DNA from: JAGLOK01 sp963677605
Lineage (GTDB): Bacteria; Bacillota; Clostridia; Christensenellales; UMGS416
DNA: 64,000 nucleotides
Assembly (NCBI GenBank): GCA_963677605.2
Contig: CAXXDX010000002.1
Span: forward strand, 1-64,000
Direction: 5' to 3'
Shown here one piece after another: positions 17,046 through 25,931 of the stretch. Position 1 is the first letter of the stretch; every line of letters begins with the position of its first letter. The notes beneath the pieces are model-generated. The model was not told the DNA's origin and did no database searches. It was given only the letters and a program-made list of their open reading frames with translations. Both the position numbers and the translations under genes were made by a program.

Positions 17046-17954
17046 ATGGATTTAACTAAATGGTTAATGGAAGGCGATGCATCTGTAAAATATCAAGTTT
17101 CCCGGTATCTATTGAATGAAAGTGAAGAAACATATAATAAATACAGAGAGTCCATTCATAAATCGGGGTGGTGTAAAAAGCTGATAGAAATGTGGGATGA
17201 AGATACTCTGATGTGGGGAAATGGTATTTACTCGCCGAAATGGATATCAACCACATACACTATGCTTGACATTAAAAACTTTTATGTAAATCCAATGCAG
17301 AACTTCTACCAGAAGGCAGCCAATCTTCTGCTTGACAAACTGTGGATAGAGCGTGACTTAAAAAAAGACGTGCTTGACTTATGTATCTGCGGAATGCTGT
17401 TAAACTTGTGTTGCTACGGAAGTATAAAAAGTACAGCATTAAATGAAATTGTTGAAACGCTTATTGACTATCATATGAAGGATGGCGCTTGGAACTGTGA
17501 CCTAAACAGACATCCTCATCATAGCTCGCTTCACACTACAATAAATGTACTGGAAGGATTTTTGGAATACGAAGTCAACGGATATACATATCGTTTGGAT
17601 GAAGTGCAGCAACAAGTTGAAATGGCTCATGAATTTATTTTATCCCACAGACTTTATAAATCGGACAAATCAGGCGAAGTAATAAAAAAATCCTTTACAA
17701 TGCTTTCCTATCCGCCAAGATGGAAATATGACATTTTAAGGGCAATGGAGTATTTTGCAAAGAAAGGCATTGCATATGATATAAGAATGAGCGATGCTTT
17801 GGACCTTATTAAAAAGAAACAGCACAAAGACGGTACATGGCCTGTTCAAAACAAACATTCCGGTCTCGTTCATTTTGATTACGAAAAGACAGGCGGTCCA
17901 TCAAGAATAAATACGGTAAGAGCGTTGAGAGTGCTTAAGGAGTATCCATCATAA
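17046..17954 (+). CDS. Terpenoid-cyclase/prenyltransferase-fold protein, unknown function
   Basis: A 302-residue soluble protein of the alpha/alpha toroid type. Repeats of the kind seen in squalene cyclases and prenyltransferases are visible: HMKDGAWNCDLNRHPHHSS (about residue 150) and KKKQHKDGTWPVQNKHSG (about residue 260), each with a D/K-D-G-x-W core, and a C-terminal GGPSRINTVRALRVLK. It lacks the DXDD catalytic motif of true cyclases, so enzymatic activity is doubtful. Similar stand-alone proteins are common in Clostridia and Bacillus without known role. AAAGGAG precedes the ATG. It converges on the lipoprotein gene. Confidence 0.8.
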   Translation: MDLTKWLMEGDASVKYQVSRYLLNESEETYNKYRESIHKSGWCKKLIEMWDEDTLMWGNGIYSPKWISTTYTMLDIKNFYVNPMQNFYQKAANLLLDKLWIERDLKKDVLDLCICGMLLNLCCYGSIKSTALNEIVETLIDYHMKDGAWNCDLNRHPHHSSLHTTINVLEGFLEYEVNGYTYRLDEVQQQVEMAHEFILSHRLYKSDKSGEVIKKSFTMLSYPPRWKYDILRAMEYFAKKGIAYDIRMSDALDLIKKKQHKDGTWPVQNKHSGLVHFDYEKTGGPSRINTVRALRVLKEYPS

Positions 17955-17971
17955 TATCAAGAAGCTAATTT

Positions 17972-19525
17972 TTATTGTCCGCTGAAGTAGTTGGCTGCAT
18001 AGTCATTCACTTCGTTAATTGCTTCATCCAAATTAAGCTCATCATACATTGAGCTAACATAAAGCTCCCAGTCTGCATCAAAATCACGGGTTGTAGTAAT
18101 AATGTGAAGAATTTTTTCTTCTGCTACCGTATCCAAGTCAATAATACACATTTCCGGAGTTATCATTCCCTGTGTGAACATCTCCTCTTCAAAGCTCCAT
18201 GGCCAGATATTGTTTTCAAGCACAGCAGAAGCATATTGTACAAAAGCCGAATCTTCTTTTTGGTCGCTTGGATTCTTGTCAAGGTTCCAGCTTGCTAAAT
18301 TTTTAAATGCCGCAAACTCAGGGCATGAGTCGATATAAGTTTGCCCCGGAAGTTCACCGGTTCCTTTTTCAAAAAGGTTTCTTCCATCTGCAGTGTAAAG
18401 ATAATCAAACAGCGAAAGAACTTTTTCTGTTTTAACTTCACTCAAACGCGACGCAAGCATTGTTCCGCCTTCAAATGTTTCAATCCCATTGTGAACCTGC
18501 CCGTCTGGCGTTGTGTAGCATGGCATAATCTTTATAACGCTTGTAATGCTCCTATCAGGATTGTGTTCAGTCCATCCATCTTCAAAGTCCAAAAGGTCAG
18601 CGTAGTAGGCAGGTGCAAGAGCTGCCCCTGCTTTTCCTGTGTACAGTTTATTAAGAGCTTCATCCATTGTCTGCTTTGTTATGTCAGGATCTATTACTCC
18701 GGTTCTATAAAGCTGGGCTGCCCATGATATTGCCACCTTTGCTTCATCGCTTATTATGCCGGGAATCCATTCACCATCCTGTTTTACCCATTCTCTTACA
18801 CCAAACGGCGTTAAAAACATATCACGTATAAAATCAAGCCCTCCTGAGCCCGTAATGCCCCATGTATCCCAAATTGTATTGTCATCGGTGTCAGAAGCTC
18901 TGTAGGCTTCAAAAAGTGATACAATGTCAGTAAACTTTGCTGTGTCCTGGAAAGATTTATCCATAAGATTTGAAGCCCAGTCGCTTCTATAGAATATAAC
19001 GTTTGAAGCACCGTGCGTCTGGTCAAAGGTTTGATAAGTCCGTGGTATAAAATACATCTCCCCTTTGTATGAGTATATCTTTTCATACCAGCTCATTACT
19101 CTGCTTAAATTCTCTTTTTGTGCCCAGATATTTTTAGAAACAGGCTGTATAAGACCTGAAGTGATTAGTACTCTGTACTGCATCTTGTTTGATATTACAT
19201 CATGTGCAAACACATCAGGAAGCATATTTGCGCTGATCATCCAATCCATTTCCTCTTTATAATTTTCTTTGGTAAATGTCATTGGTTTGATTTTTATTTT
19301 AAACTCATCTTCAATACAGCTTACTATATATTTTGCAGCATCGTTCTGTGATTCGTACATTTCCCACATTCCAAACGAAATCTCATGAATATCATCTGCA
19401 TTTTCTTTTACCGGTGTGGTTGTGGGCTCAGCAGTCTCTTGTTGAGTAAAAACATCACATGCTGACAGTACAAAAACAGATAAAATAATTGTTGTTAGAA
19501 ATATAATTAAAATTCGCTTGTTCAA
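17972..19525 (-). CDS. Extracellular solute-binding lipoprotein (family 1)
   Basis: A 517-residue ABC-type sugar/oligosaccharide-binding lipoprotein. The signal peptide ends in the lipobox LSAC (Cys about residue 22), followed by a Thr/Pro-rich linker, then the binding fold (EISFGMWEMYESQND; NMLPDVFAHDVISNK). The large C-terminal half (EGGTMLASRLSEVKTEKVLSLFDYLYT) matches the longer clostridial members. The start is TTG at 19525 with AGAGG upstream. No permease or ATPase gene is adjacent, so it is either served by a transporter elsewhere or acts as a sensor. Substrate unknown. Confidence 0.88.
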   Translation of the reverse strand: MNKRILIIFLTTIILSVFVLSACDVFTQQETAEPTTTPVKENADDIHEISFGMWEMYESQNDAAKYIVSCIEDEFKIKIKPMTFTKENYKEEMDWMISANMLPDVFAHDVISNKMQYRVLITSGLIQPVSKNIWAQKENLSRVMSWYEKIYSYKGEMYFIPRTYQTFDQTHGASNVIFYRSDWASNLMDKSFQDTAKFTDIVSLFEAYRASDTDDNTIWDTWGITGSGGLDFIRDMFLTPFGVREWVKQDGEWIPGIISDEAKVAISWAAQLYRTGVIDPDITKQTMDEALNKLYTGKAGAALAPAYYADLLDFEDGWTEHNPDRSITSVIKIMPCYTTPDGQVHNGIETFEGGTMLASRLSEVKTEKVLSLFDYLYTADGRNLFEKGTGELPGQTYIDSCPEFAAFKNLASWNLDKNPSDQKEDSAFVQYASAVLENNIWPWSFEEEMFTQGMITPEMCIIDLDTVAEEKILHIITTTRDFDADWELYVSSMYDELNLDEAINEVNDYAANYFSGQ

Positions 19526-19611
19526 ACTTAACCTCTGAAATAAAGTGATTATAAAAGATTATATCACATTATCGTAATATAATCTTAATAAATTTATGAA
19601 TTTATGCATGC

Positions 19612-20643
19612 TTAATGCTCTTTATTCTTAGTATATCCTTCTGTTCTGGAAAAATTATATTTCTTCGTCTGGGAATCTCCAGATGTATCCACAAGGATAT
19701 ACTCACCATTTACAAGCACCTCATTCCATGCATGATAGTATTCCGATTTCACATAATAACCCAATACTACTTTACATGGGATTCCTTGGCTTCTGCACAT
19801 GGATGCAAAAAGTGTTGCGAAATCTGAGCAGATGCCCATACGCGTGTCATAAGTCCGCTGCGGATCTGGCACATATCCCACTTCCAGTTTTCCTACAACA
19901 GAAAAGTCATATGAAATGTTCCTTACAATCCAGTCATAAATAGCGTGTGCTTTTTCTTCCTGTGTTATAGCATCTTCGGTAAGCTCCAATCCAAACTGGA
20001 TAACTTCCATATCATTGTTGTAAACTACAAACGAATTAGGAACAAGATACGGGAAATCCTGATTGATAAGTTCGCAAGTGAACTCGGTCGCATCCACAAC
20101 GCGGTAGGAATTGCCGCTTGTGTTTTCAACCAGCCTTATTCTGTAATCGCCATCTCCCAAGTGAAGTGTGAATCTGTGAAACTGTCCATCGGCAACCAGG
20201 TCATAGATTTCCTGCTGAGAGCCGTTGTTCATCATTATTTTCACTTTTTTGTCCGATTTATACGAACAGTATATATATCCATTCATGTTTGTTGATGTTA
20301 TAAACTGAGCGGAATCCGATGTAGACTCAGGTGTTATGGGGATCGGAACTGCTGTCGCTTTAGGCTCTAAAGTCGCGGTAGGTTCGGGTGTCTGTGTTGC
20401 CTTTTTAGTAGGAGAAGGTTCTTCAAGTGCCTTTTTTGTTGCAGTTGGTGTTTCAAAAGTCGGCCCGACTGCTTCATCTTTGTTGTTTGATATGCTAACG
20501 CTGTCAGCTTGAAGCACTGATGTTTCACTATCCGTAACATCAAGAGCTTTGGATGATGAGGTTTTGGACAATACAACAATACCTATGGCCATAACTGCAA
20601 CCACGGCGAATATTATTATAATTGCTTTTACTCCTCTGCTCAT
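19612..20643 (-). CDS. Exported transglutaminase-like protein
   Basis: A 343-residue protein with an N-terminal membrane anchor (residues 5-25), a Ser/Thr/Pro-rich spacer (about residues 58-105) typical of cell-wall-crossing linkers, a beta-rich middle domain, and a C-terminal transglutaminase/cysteine-protease fold. The triad is visible: Cys in RMGICSDFATLFASM, His in YYHAWNEV, Asp in LVDTSGDS. It should act outside the cell on proteins or peptides. It lies 27 bases after the pilin-like cluster on the same strand, and may modify or crosslink those products; that link is inference. Its C-terminus is short after the triad. Confidence 0.85.
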   Translation of the reverse strand: MSRGVKAIIIIFAVVAVMAIGIVVLSKTSSSKALDVTDSETSVLQADSVSISNNKDEAVGPTFETPTATKKALEEPSPTKKATQTPEPTATLEPKATAVPIPITPESTSDSAQFITSTNMNGYIYCSYKSDKKVKIMMNNGSQQEIYDLVADGQFHRFTLHLGDGDYRIRLVENTSGNSYRVVDATEFTCELINQDFPYLVPNSFVVYNNDMEVIQFGLELTEDAITQEEKAHAIYDWIVRNISYDFSVVGKLEVGYVPDPQRTYDTRMGICSDFATLFASMCRSQGIPCKVVLGYYVKSEYYHAWNEVLVNGEYILVDTSGDSQTKKYNFSRTEGYTKNKEH

Positions 20644-20670
20644 ATACCAACCTATCCGTTAATATTAACA

Positions 20671-21399
20671 CTACCCAAACTTCGGTATTTCCACTTCTTC
20701 ATCAATAGGATTTTGCCTAAGTTTCCATGAATACACCTCATATCTTGATGAGTCCTCATCAGGATATATATTAAAGTCTACATACCAGACTCCGTCTTGT
20801 GTAAACTCTGTTTCAACATAAGGAGCAGCTACGGCGATTACTACATCCAAACTCTTATCTCCGGCATTTTCACCTTCCGAAACAGCAAAACTGAGAGTTA
20901 AATCGCCCTCCTCAGGTATTTTCTCTGCTGAAATAAAATCCTCAGCACTTAAATAACCTTCTGCATAGTTCACCTCAACTCCATATCTTCCTGCCAGCTG
21001 CTCAAGGCTTTTGGCACTTTCATAGAAGTATATCCTATTGTAAGCTTCGTATATCTTTTTAGTCCTTAACGCAGTGCTTCTTATGATTGAAAGATTTTCT
21101 TTATATATGGACTGAAGTCTTTCCTGTGATTTAAGAAATTCCAAATCTTCTACAGTAGACAGTGCATTTAAATATCCTGTTGTTTTCTGTGAAGAAAGAT
21201 ATAGTGCGTTGTCCACTTCTGCAAGCATCTGTTCTGCCAGAGAATCCAGAGCGTAATAATCCGCCTTTGACTGTGCCGCCTTTATAGAAAGCTCTTTATT
21301 TGTCCAGCCTGCCGTCAGCGCAATCCCGCCAAACGTAGCTAACACAACTACTATTAATATCACTATAACCGAGGCTGCGCCTTTATTATTCAGCTTCAT
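20671..21399 (-). CDS. Membrane-anchored protein of the pilin-like cluster
   Basis: A 242-residue protein. The N-terminus NNKGAASVIVILIVVVLATFG resembles a type IV prepilin leader, with glycine before a hydrophobic stretch, but lacks the Glu at +5, as some PilX/GspK-like minor pilins do. The rest is a coiled, acidic extracellular domain (SKADYYALDSLAEQMLAEVDN, then a beta-rich tail). GGGAGG precedes the ATG inside the previous gene (14-base overlap). It is the last of four consecutive small anchored proteins after the pilC-like gene. Role as tip or minor pilin is inferred from order. Confidence 0.7.
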   Translation of the reverse strand: MKLNNKGAASVIVILIVVVLATFGGIALTAGWTNKELSIKAAQSKADYYALDSLAEQMLAEVDNALYLSSQKTTGYLNALSTVEDLEFLKSQERLQSIYKENLSIIRSTALRTKKIYEAYNRIYFYESAKSLEQLAGRYGVEVNYAEGYLSAEDFISAEKIPEEGDLTLSFAVSEGENAGDKSLDVVIAVAAPYVETEFTQDGVWYVDFNIYPDEDSSRYEVYSWKLRQNPIDEEVEIPKFG

Positions 21400-21847
21400 T
21401 ATGCGCCTCCCTATAATATTTCTTACATGTTAGCGACACAACATTTTGCTGCGATTCATTCTGCACTTTAAAGAAGTCTATCCCGAGATTGTATAATGTC
21501 CCGGATGCATATTCTTTGTCCGGTGCAAGACTAATAAATAACACTACATATGCTTTGTCCAGACTCTCTTCTGTATACCAATCCTCATTAAAGTAAACAG
21601 TCCAGTTATATGCTTCCTGTCCCTCCGGCATATCAAGGTGGTAATTCTGCGCAAAATTATAAGGACTGCTGGAAGCTTTAAATGTTTCTGCAATAAAGCT
21701 TACCTGATTCATTGCCTCATCATACATGTTAGCATCATCAGACAGCTCATCACTTTTAAAATACATCGATAAAATAAAGCCGGAGCACAACGCAAGGGCT
21801 GCTATAGCAACAACAAGCTCAACCAGCGTAAAACCTTTTTTATTCAT
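21386..21847 (-). CDS. Type IV prepilin-like protein with class III leader
   Basis: A 153-residue protein with the canonical prepilin peptidase site: MNKKG|FTLVELVVAIAALALC, having Gly at -1, Phe at +1 and Glu at +5. After cleavage the hydrophobic helix would assemble in a pilus or pseudopilus. The globular part is short (about 120 residues) and contains the segment MPEGQEAYNWTVYFNEDWY. An AAGGGGGG run lies before the ATG. It overlaps both neighbours (14 and 8 bases). A prepilin peptidase gene is not in the window. Confidence 0.88.
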   Translation of the reverse strand: MNKKGFTLVELVVAIAALALCSGFILSMYFKSDELSDDANMYDEAMNQVSFIAETFKASSSPYNFAQNYHLDMPEGQEAYNWTVYFNEDWYTEESLDKAYVVLFISLAPDKEYASGTLYNLGIDFFKVQNESQQNVVSLTCKKYYREAHNEAE

Positions 21848-22361
21848 AGCTGCTGCCCCCCTTGCTTCTTAATGTTATTATTCTTGTCTGATATAATTCT
21901 TTATCATTTTGTATATAGCCTATTGTAAGTTTTATAGTATCTCCGGTTCTCTCTACCGAAAAGCTATCTATTTCAGCTATTGAAAAATATGCACTTGGGT
22001 TAATGTCCTCTCCATGCATAACGTAATACTCAACAAGCTCATCTCCATACTGCATAATCCACAGCTCTTCGTCTGGCACTCCGGTAATCCCTGATATAAC
22101 AAGGGCTTTCCCTTCATCTTCCAAAGGATTGTCGGTTATCATTACAGCTTCTCCGACGTCTCCCTGACGCACTCTGTTTTCCATATAAGAAAGCGCAACT
22201 CTGGCAAATGATTTATTGGATCTGTTTTCAGCCAATCTCTCATATGCCCCTCCGCCTGCCTGAATAAGTGTAAAGCAGAGTATGCCAAATAGTGCTATAA
22301 GGGCAAACACCATCATAAGCTCAGCTTCTGTATATCCTTTTTTGTTTTTAAATATCTTCAT
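21840..22361 (-). CDS. Prepilin-like protein
   Basis: A 173-residue protein starting MKIFKNKKG|YTEAELMMVFALIAL: a prepilin-type site with Gly at -1 and Glu at +5, followed by the hydrophobic assembly helix. The extracellular part carries a stretch (VALSYMENRVRQGDVGEAVMI) and a DELVEYYVMHG strand region resembling PulG/ComGF-like minor pseudopilins that hold SYMENRxR-type segments. Overlaps of 8 and 4 bases with neighbours show coupling. Specific role unknown. Confidence 0.82.
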   Translation of the reverse strand: MKIFKNKKGYTEAELMMVFALIALFGILCFTLIQAGGGAYERLAENRSNKSFARVALSYMENRVRQGDVGEAVMITDNPLEDEGKALVISGITGVPDEELWIMQYGDELVEYYVMHGEDINPSAYFSIAEIDSFSVERTGDTIKLTIGYIQNDKELYQTRIITLRSKGGSSYE

Positions 22362-22666
22362 TTTTCAAGCACCTGAACAACGGGCCTAATGTTTGAACCT
22401 ATATATTCATAATAATAATAAAATCTTTCTTCCTGAATAAATACACCATAGTTGTCTCTTAAATAATCAAGAGATGAAGGATAAGAGCCTTCAATGGCAT
22501 AGCAATGAACCAGAGCGCGGTCAATCGCCTGCTGCATCGTTTCCTGTGTCATGCTTTCATTTTTATCCACTGTATCTCCTATGAGAGGAATAAGATAGAT
22601 GGAAAAGATAATCATACACAACGCAAGTATTAATCCGGATATAAATTTTAAACTTACGGATTTCAT
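22358..22666 (-). CDS. Small membrane-anchored protein of the pilin-like cluster
   Basis: A 102-residue protein with an N-terminal hydrophobic helix (LKFISGLILALCMIIFSIYLI) and a compact outer domain containing ALVHCYAIEGSYPSSLDYLRDNYGV. The ...CYA.EGSYP..L.YL... pattern is characteristic of major pseudopilin and clostridial pilin C-terminal domains, although no G|F-E cleavage motif is seen, so it may not be processed by the usual peptidase. It directly follows the pilC-like gene (one-base gap) and overlaps the next prepilin by four bases. Confidence 0.75.
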   Translation of the reverse strand: MKSVSLKFISGLILALCMIIFSIYLIPLIGDTVDKNESMTQETMQQAIDRALVHCYAIEGSYPSSLDYLRDNYGVFIQEERFYYYYEYIGSNIRPVVQVLEK

Positions 22667-22667
22667 T

Positions 22668-23864
22668 TTATCCTACGATTCTCATAATGTTTATAAGCGG
22701 AAGCATTATAGACAGCAATATTACTCCGATTATAATTGAAAGTATTATTATTAAAACAGGTTCAATAACTGTTGTCAGCCGAAGCAGCGCTTCATCGACA
22801 TCTTCGTCATAAAAGTTTGCAGACTTTTTAAGCATATCACCGATTCTTCCCGTACGTTCGCCTACAGTCAGCATGCGAAGCAGCATAGGCGGAAACACCC
22901 CGACTCCTTTTACGGATTCACTAAGTGTTTTTCCTTCCTTTACGCTTTCTGATGCTTCCTGAAGTTTTTTGCTTACATGTGCGTTTTCTAAAAGGTCAGC
23001 CATTTTTTCAAGCGATTCATTAAGCGGTATGCCGCTTTCAAGCATCATTGCCATAAATCTTGCAAACTTACTTGTCATAAGTCTTTTATAGAGCAATGCT
23101 GTTCCCGGAAGTGAAAGCTTGAGTTTGTCAAAAAATTTCTTTCCGGAAGGAACACCTGCCCACCATATGAAAAATACTATAATCGCTGTAATACCAAGCA
23201 GAATGTATAAGCCATAGCTTACAAAAAAGCCCGACATATTTAAGAACCCTTGTGTAATTGACGGCAGCTCGCCACCCATTGAGTTAAGCATACTCTCAAA
23301 CATAGGAAGGATCTTAACTATTAAAAGGCCAATTACCCAAACCATAAGAACTGTTAAAAGAATAGGATATGTTACAGCTGTACGGATTTTCTGCTTTATC
23401 CTGCTGTCTTTTTCATAATAAATTGCAAGCTGCAGGAAAACTTCATCCAGATTTCCGCTTGCTTCGCCGATTGCAATGAGGTTTACCATATATGAAGGAA
23501 AGATATTCTCATCCCTCATAGACTCTGAAAGCTGCATTTGTTCGCTGCCCATTATGTTGTCATAAACGTTGGAGACTCCGGCTTCCAAAGCGTTGTTTCC
23601 GGTTTGTTCACAGACGAGCAGCAATCCGTCGAATATTGACATATCAGATGACAATACAGCCGACATCTGTCTGCACATTAAAGCCAAATCCCGTGAAGAC
23701 ACTTTTCTTGAAGACAGAATCTTCTTTGTCTTGTTTTTAACTTCAATGTCTTTATATCCGCGAAGCTTGAGCTTCTCTTGCGCATCATCTTTTGTTTCAG
23801 CTTGAATTAAGCTTTCAACACTTTCATTTTCGCTGTTTGTAGCGCTGAATTTATAAAATATCAT
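22668..23864 (-). CDS. Type II secretion/type IV pilus inner-membrane protein (PilC/GspF family)
   Basis: A 398-residue platform protein. Two GspF domains are visible: the first around residues 65-185 (LALMCRQMSAVLSSDMSIFDGL, then IGEASGNLDEVFLQLA), the second around 265-390 (FARFMAMMLESGIPLNESLEKM, then VGERTGRIGDMLKKSA), with three membrane segments between and at the end. I start at ATG 23864, just after GAGAGG, in place of an upstream TTG in frame. It heads a five-gene coupled set but no PilB/GspE ATPase, PilT or PilD gene is near, so the motor must be encoded elsewhere or is missing. Confidence 0.92.
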   Translation of the reverse strand: MIFYKFSATNSENESVESLIQAETKDDAQEKLKLRGYKDIEVKNKTKKILSSRKVSSRDLALMCRQMSAVLSSDMSIFDGLLLVCEQTGNNALEAGVSNVYDNIMGSEQMQLSESMRDENIFPSYMVNLIAIGEASGNLDEVFLQLAIYYEKDSRIKQKIRTAVTYPILLTVLMVWVIGLLIVKILPMFESMLNSMGGELPSITQGFLNMSGFFVSYGLYILLGITAIIVFFIWWAGVPSGKKFFDKLKLSLPGTALLYKRLMTSKFARFMAMMLESGIPLNESLEKMADLLENAHVSKKLQEASESVKEGKTLSESVKGVGVFPPMLLRMLTVGERTGRIGDMLKKSANFYDEDVDEALLRLTTVIEPVLIIILSIIIGVILLSIMLPLINIMRIVG

Positions 23865-23917
23865 AATATCCTCTCGCAATCAGTCATTTGGCGTATATAA
23901 CACATTATTTTACATTA

Positions 23918-24913
23918 TTAATTATAAGTGTATAGTCTGCTTATTTCAATGAGCATTTCATTATACTCACTGACTACACTCTCAGGATAGAGTATTTTAG
24001 CTTTGTTGCCCAACATAAAAAGCCATGAGTAAAATCCTTTTGAAGGAAGGACATCCACAGTCACTACGATATTGTCTTCATCATCATGGGCTGTTACATC
24101 TGTGCCAAACCTGTCATATACCACATCTCTCAGTGAGTTATGGAAACAAATCTGAACTTTTTTCTCTTCGCCGGAAAACATAGTGAATCTGCCTTTTATA
24201 TATTTCGCAGCATCCAAACCTTTTTCAAATCCTGTAATTTCAGTAACCGGTCGTCTTTTTTTGTCGGATACTTTGGCGGAAGCCATCCTGTCCACCCTGA
24301 AGTGTGCGATATTGTCAAACTTGTCCATGTTGCAGATAAGGTAATAAGTGTCATCAGCCCATACAAGGCTGTATGGATTCACTTCATAGACCATGCCTCC
24401 ATATCGAGGAACGGCTTCTTTATTGCTGTCATATTTTAAATACTTAAAGTTAAGCTTCTTGGTGTTTTGAATAGATTTATTGATAGCATCTATCGAGTAG
24501 AATATTTCTTCATTCTTGCATTTTGCACGGCTGTCCAAAAACACCTGCTGCTTAAGAAGCTTATAATCATATTCACTGCAAAGGCTGCCTATTTTCTCTA
24601 TCATTTGCTGTGTTTTATTGTTGGAAATAAAGCGGGCGGATTGCATTGCATCAATAAGCATTCTGATTTCAGCGCTTTCAAAAGGACGCGCTCCCAGAAA
24701 ATATCCCCTGCCGTTTTTGATTATGTCATAGCCGCATTCTTCCAAAGCCGCTATATCTCTGTAGACTGCTTTTCTCTCAGCTTTCAGATCATATTTTTCA
24801 TTAAGATATTCTATTATCTTTGCCGCTGAAATCTCATGCGACTCATCCGAATATTTGGTCAGAATCTCAAGTATCCTAAGTGCTACCAGTTTGTTTTTTG
24901 ATGTCTCTGCCAT
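23918..24913 (-). CDS. WYL-domain transcriptional regulator (YafY type)
   Basis: A 331-residue regulator. Residues 5-65 form a winged helix-turn-helix (RKAVYRDIAALEECGYDI is the recognition segment), residues about 135-210 the WYL domain (VPRYGGMVYEVNPYSLVWADDTYYLI), and the C-terminus a WCX domain. WYL proteins sense nucleic acids or small ligands and often guard defence or stress genes, but no defence gene is nearby. GGAAGGA precedes the ATG. It is 53 bases upstream of the pilC-like gene and could control that cluster. Confidence 0.9.
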   Translation of the reverse strand: MAETSKNKLVALRILEILTKYSDESHEISAAKIIEYLNEKYDLKAERKAVYRDIAALEECGYDIIKNGRGYFLGARPFESAEIRMLIDAMQSARFISNNKTQQMIEKIGSLCSEYDYKLLKQQVFLDSRAKCKNEEIFYSIDAINKSIQNTKKLNFKYLKYDSNKEAVPRYGGMVYEVNPYSLVWADDTYYLICNMDKFDNIAHFRVDRMASAKVSDKKRRPVTEITGFEKGLDAAKYIKGRFTMFSGEEKKVQICFHNSLRDVVYDRFGTDVTAHDDEDNIVVTVDVLPSKGFYSWLFMLGNKAKILYPESVVSEYNEMLIEISRLYTYN

Positions 24914-24951
24914 ATATCCATCCTTCCGTTAACTATAAGCGATGAAATTTT

Positions 24952-25920
24952 TTAATCATTTTTTACTTTTAGTTCCACCACAACAATTTCCGGAGGATTA
25001 TAAAGCCGGAGATTGATGTTGCTTGTACCAAGCCCAGAACTTACTATAAGCGGCATACCATTTATGTCGTTATACCCGCTTTTTACACTTGGGAATAGTT
25101 TTAAGTTATATCCAATCAAATCAATTCCCCACGGCAGCTTAAGCTGTCCTCCGTGAGAATGTCCTGCCAGTGCCAATGAATAGCCATGTTCTTGGAAGTT
25201 TTCATACATTGAATATCTATGTGAAAGAAGCACCTTAAACCAAACACTCTCATCCCCGCAGTTGTCCAGTTCGTCTAAGAAACGCTCCATTGCCTTTTTT
25301 GATGCTGTTTTTATATATTCACCCGGCAGTTCACTTGCAGAATAAAGTCGTTCCGGATCATCAACTCCGAAAAAGCTTATACTTTCATCTTCAATCGTTG
25401 CAGTATAGCATTCATTAGTAAGTGAAATTACATCAAGGCTGTCCATCTTATCCTGAAGCGATGCCGCGACTTTCTCATCACATTTATAAAAATGATTGCC
25501 TTTAATCCATAGAACCGCAGTAATGCTCCTGAGGCTTTCTGCAAGTTCTGAAATATTGTCTATGTTTTTGGATGAGCTGTCTATAAAGTCGCCGGTCATA
25601 ACGATAATATCAGGCTGTGCTTTCTTGATTTCTGCAACAAGCTCAGTATTGCTGTTTGCATACACTCCCAAATGATAGTCAGTTACCTGGACTATTTTAT
25701 ACCCATCAAAGCTCTGAGGAAGATTTCCGTACTCTATAATAAAGTTCTTGGTTACAAGCTGCCTGCTTGATAATATTCCTAAAACAAAAACAGCGATTAT
25801 CGCAACAAGTATTCCTATTACTATAAACAAACTTATGCTAACCTTCCTTTTTTCGCTCTTAAAGAGTTTTTTCTTTTTTCTTCCGTTTGATATTGTTGAT
25901 TTGTCTTTATTTTTTAACAT
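24952..25920 (-). CDS. Membrane-anchored metallophosphoesterase (YkuE-like)
   Basis: A 322-residue calcineurin-type phosphoesterase behind a basic N-terminus and one membrane helix (about residues 29-50). All metal motifs are present: VTDYHLG, TGDFID, GNHFYK, LSHRYSMYEN and AGHSHGGQLKLP. The C-terminal NLRLYNPPEIVVVEL is shared with its paralogue at 4906-5757. Family members such as YkuE and LpxG/YaeI act on phospholipids or lipid-linked precursors at the membrane face; the substrate here is unknown. It lies 11 bases after the RNA methyltransferase gene, likely cotranscribed. Confidence 0.92.
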   Translation of the reverse strand: MLKNKDKSTISNGRKKKKLFKSEKRKVSISLFIVIGILVAIIAVFVLGILSSRQLVTKNFIIEYGNLPQSFDGYKIVQVTDYHLGVYANSNTELVAEIKKAQPDIIVMTGDFIDSSSKNIDNISELAESLRSITAVLWIKGNHFYKCDEKVAASLQDKMDSLDVISLTNECYTATIEDESISFFGVDDPERLYSASELPGEYIKTASKKAMERFLDELDNCGDESVWFKVLLSHRYSMYENFQEHGYSLALAGHSHGGQLKLPWGIDLIGYNLKLFPSVKSGYNDINGMPLIVSSGLGTSNINLRLYNPPEIVVVELKVKND

Positions 25921-25931
25921 TAAAAAAGCTT

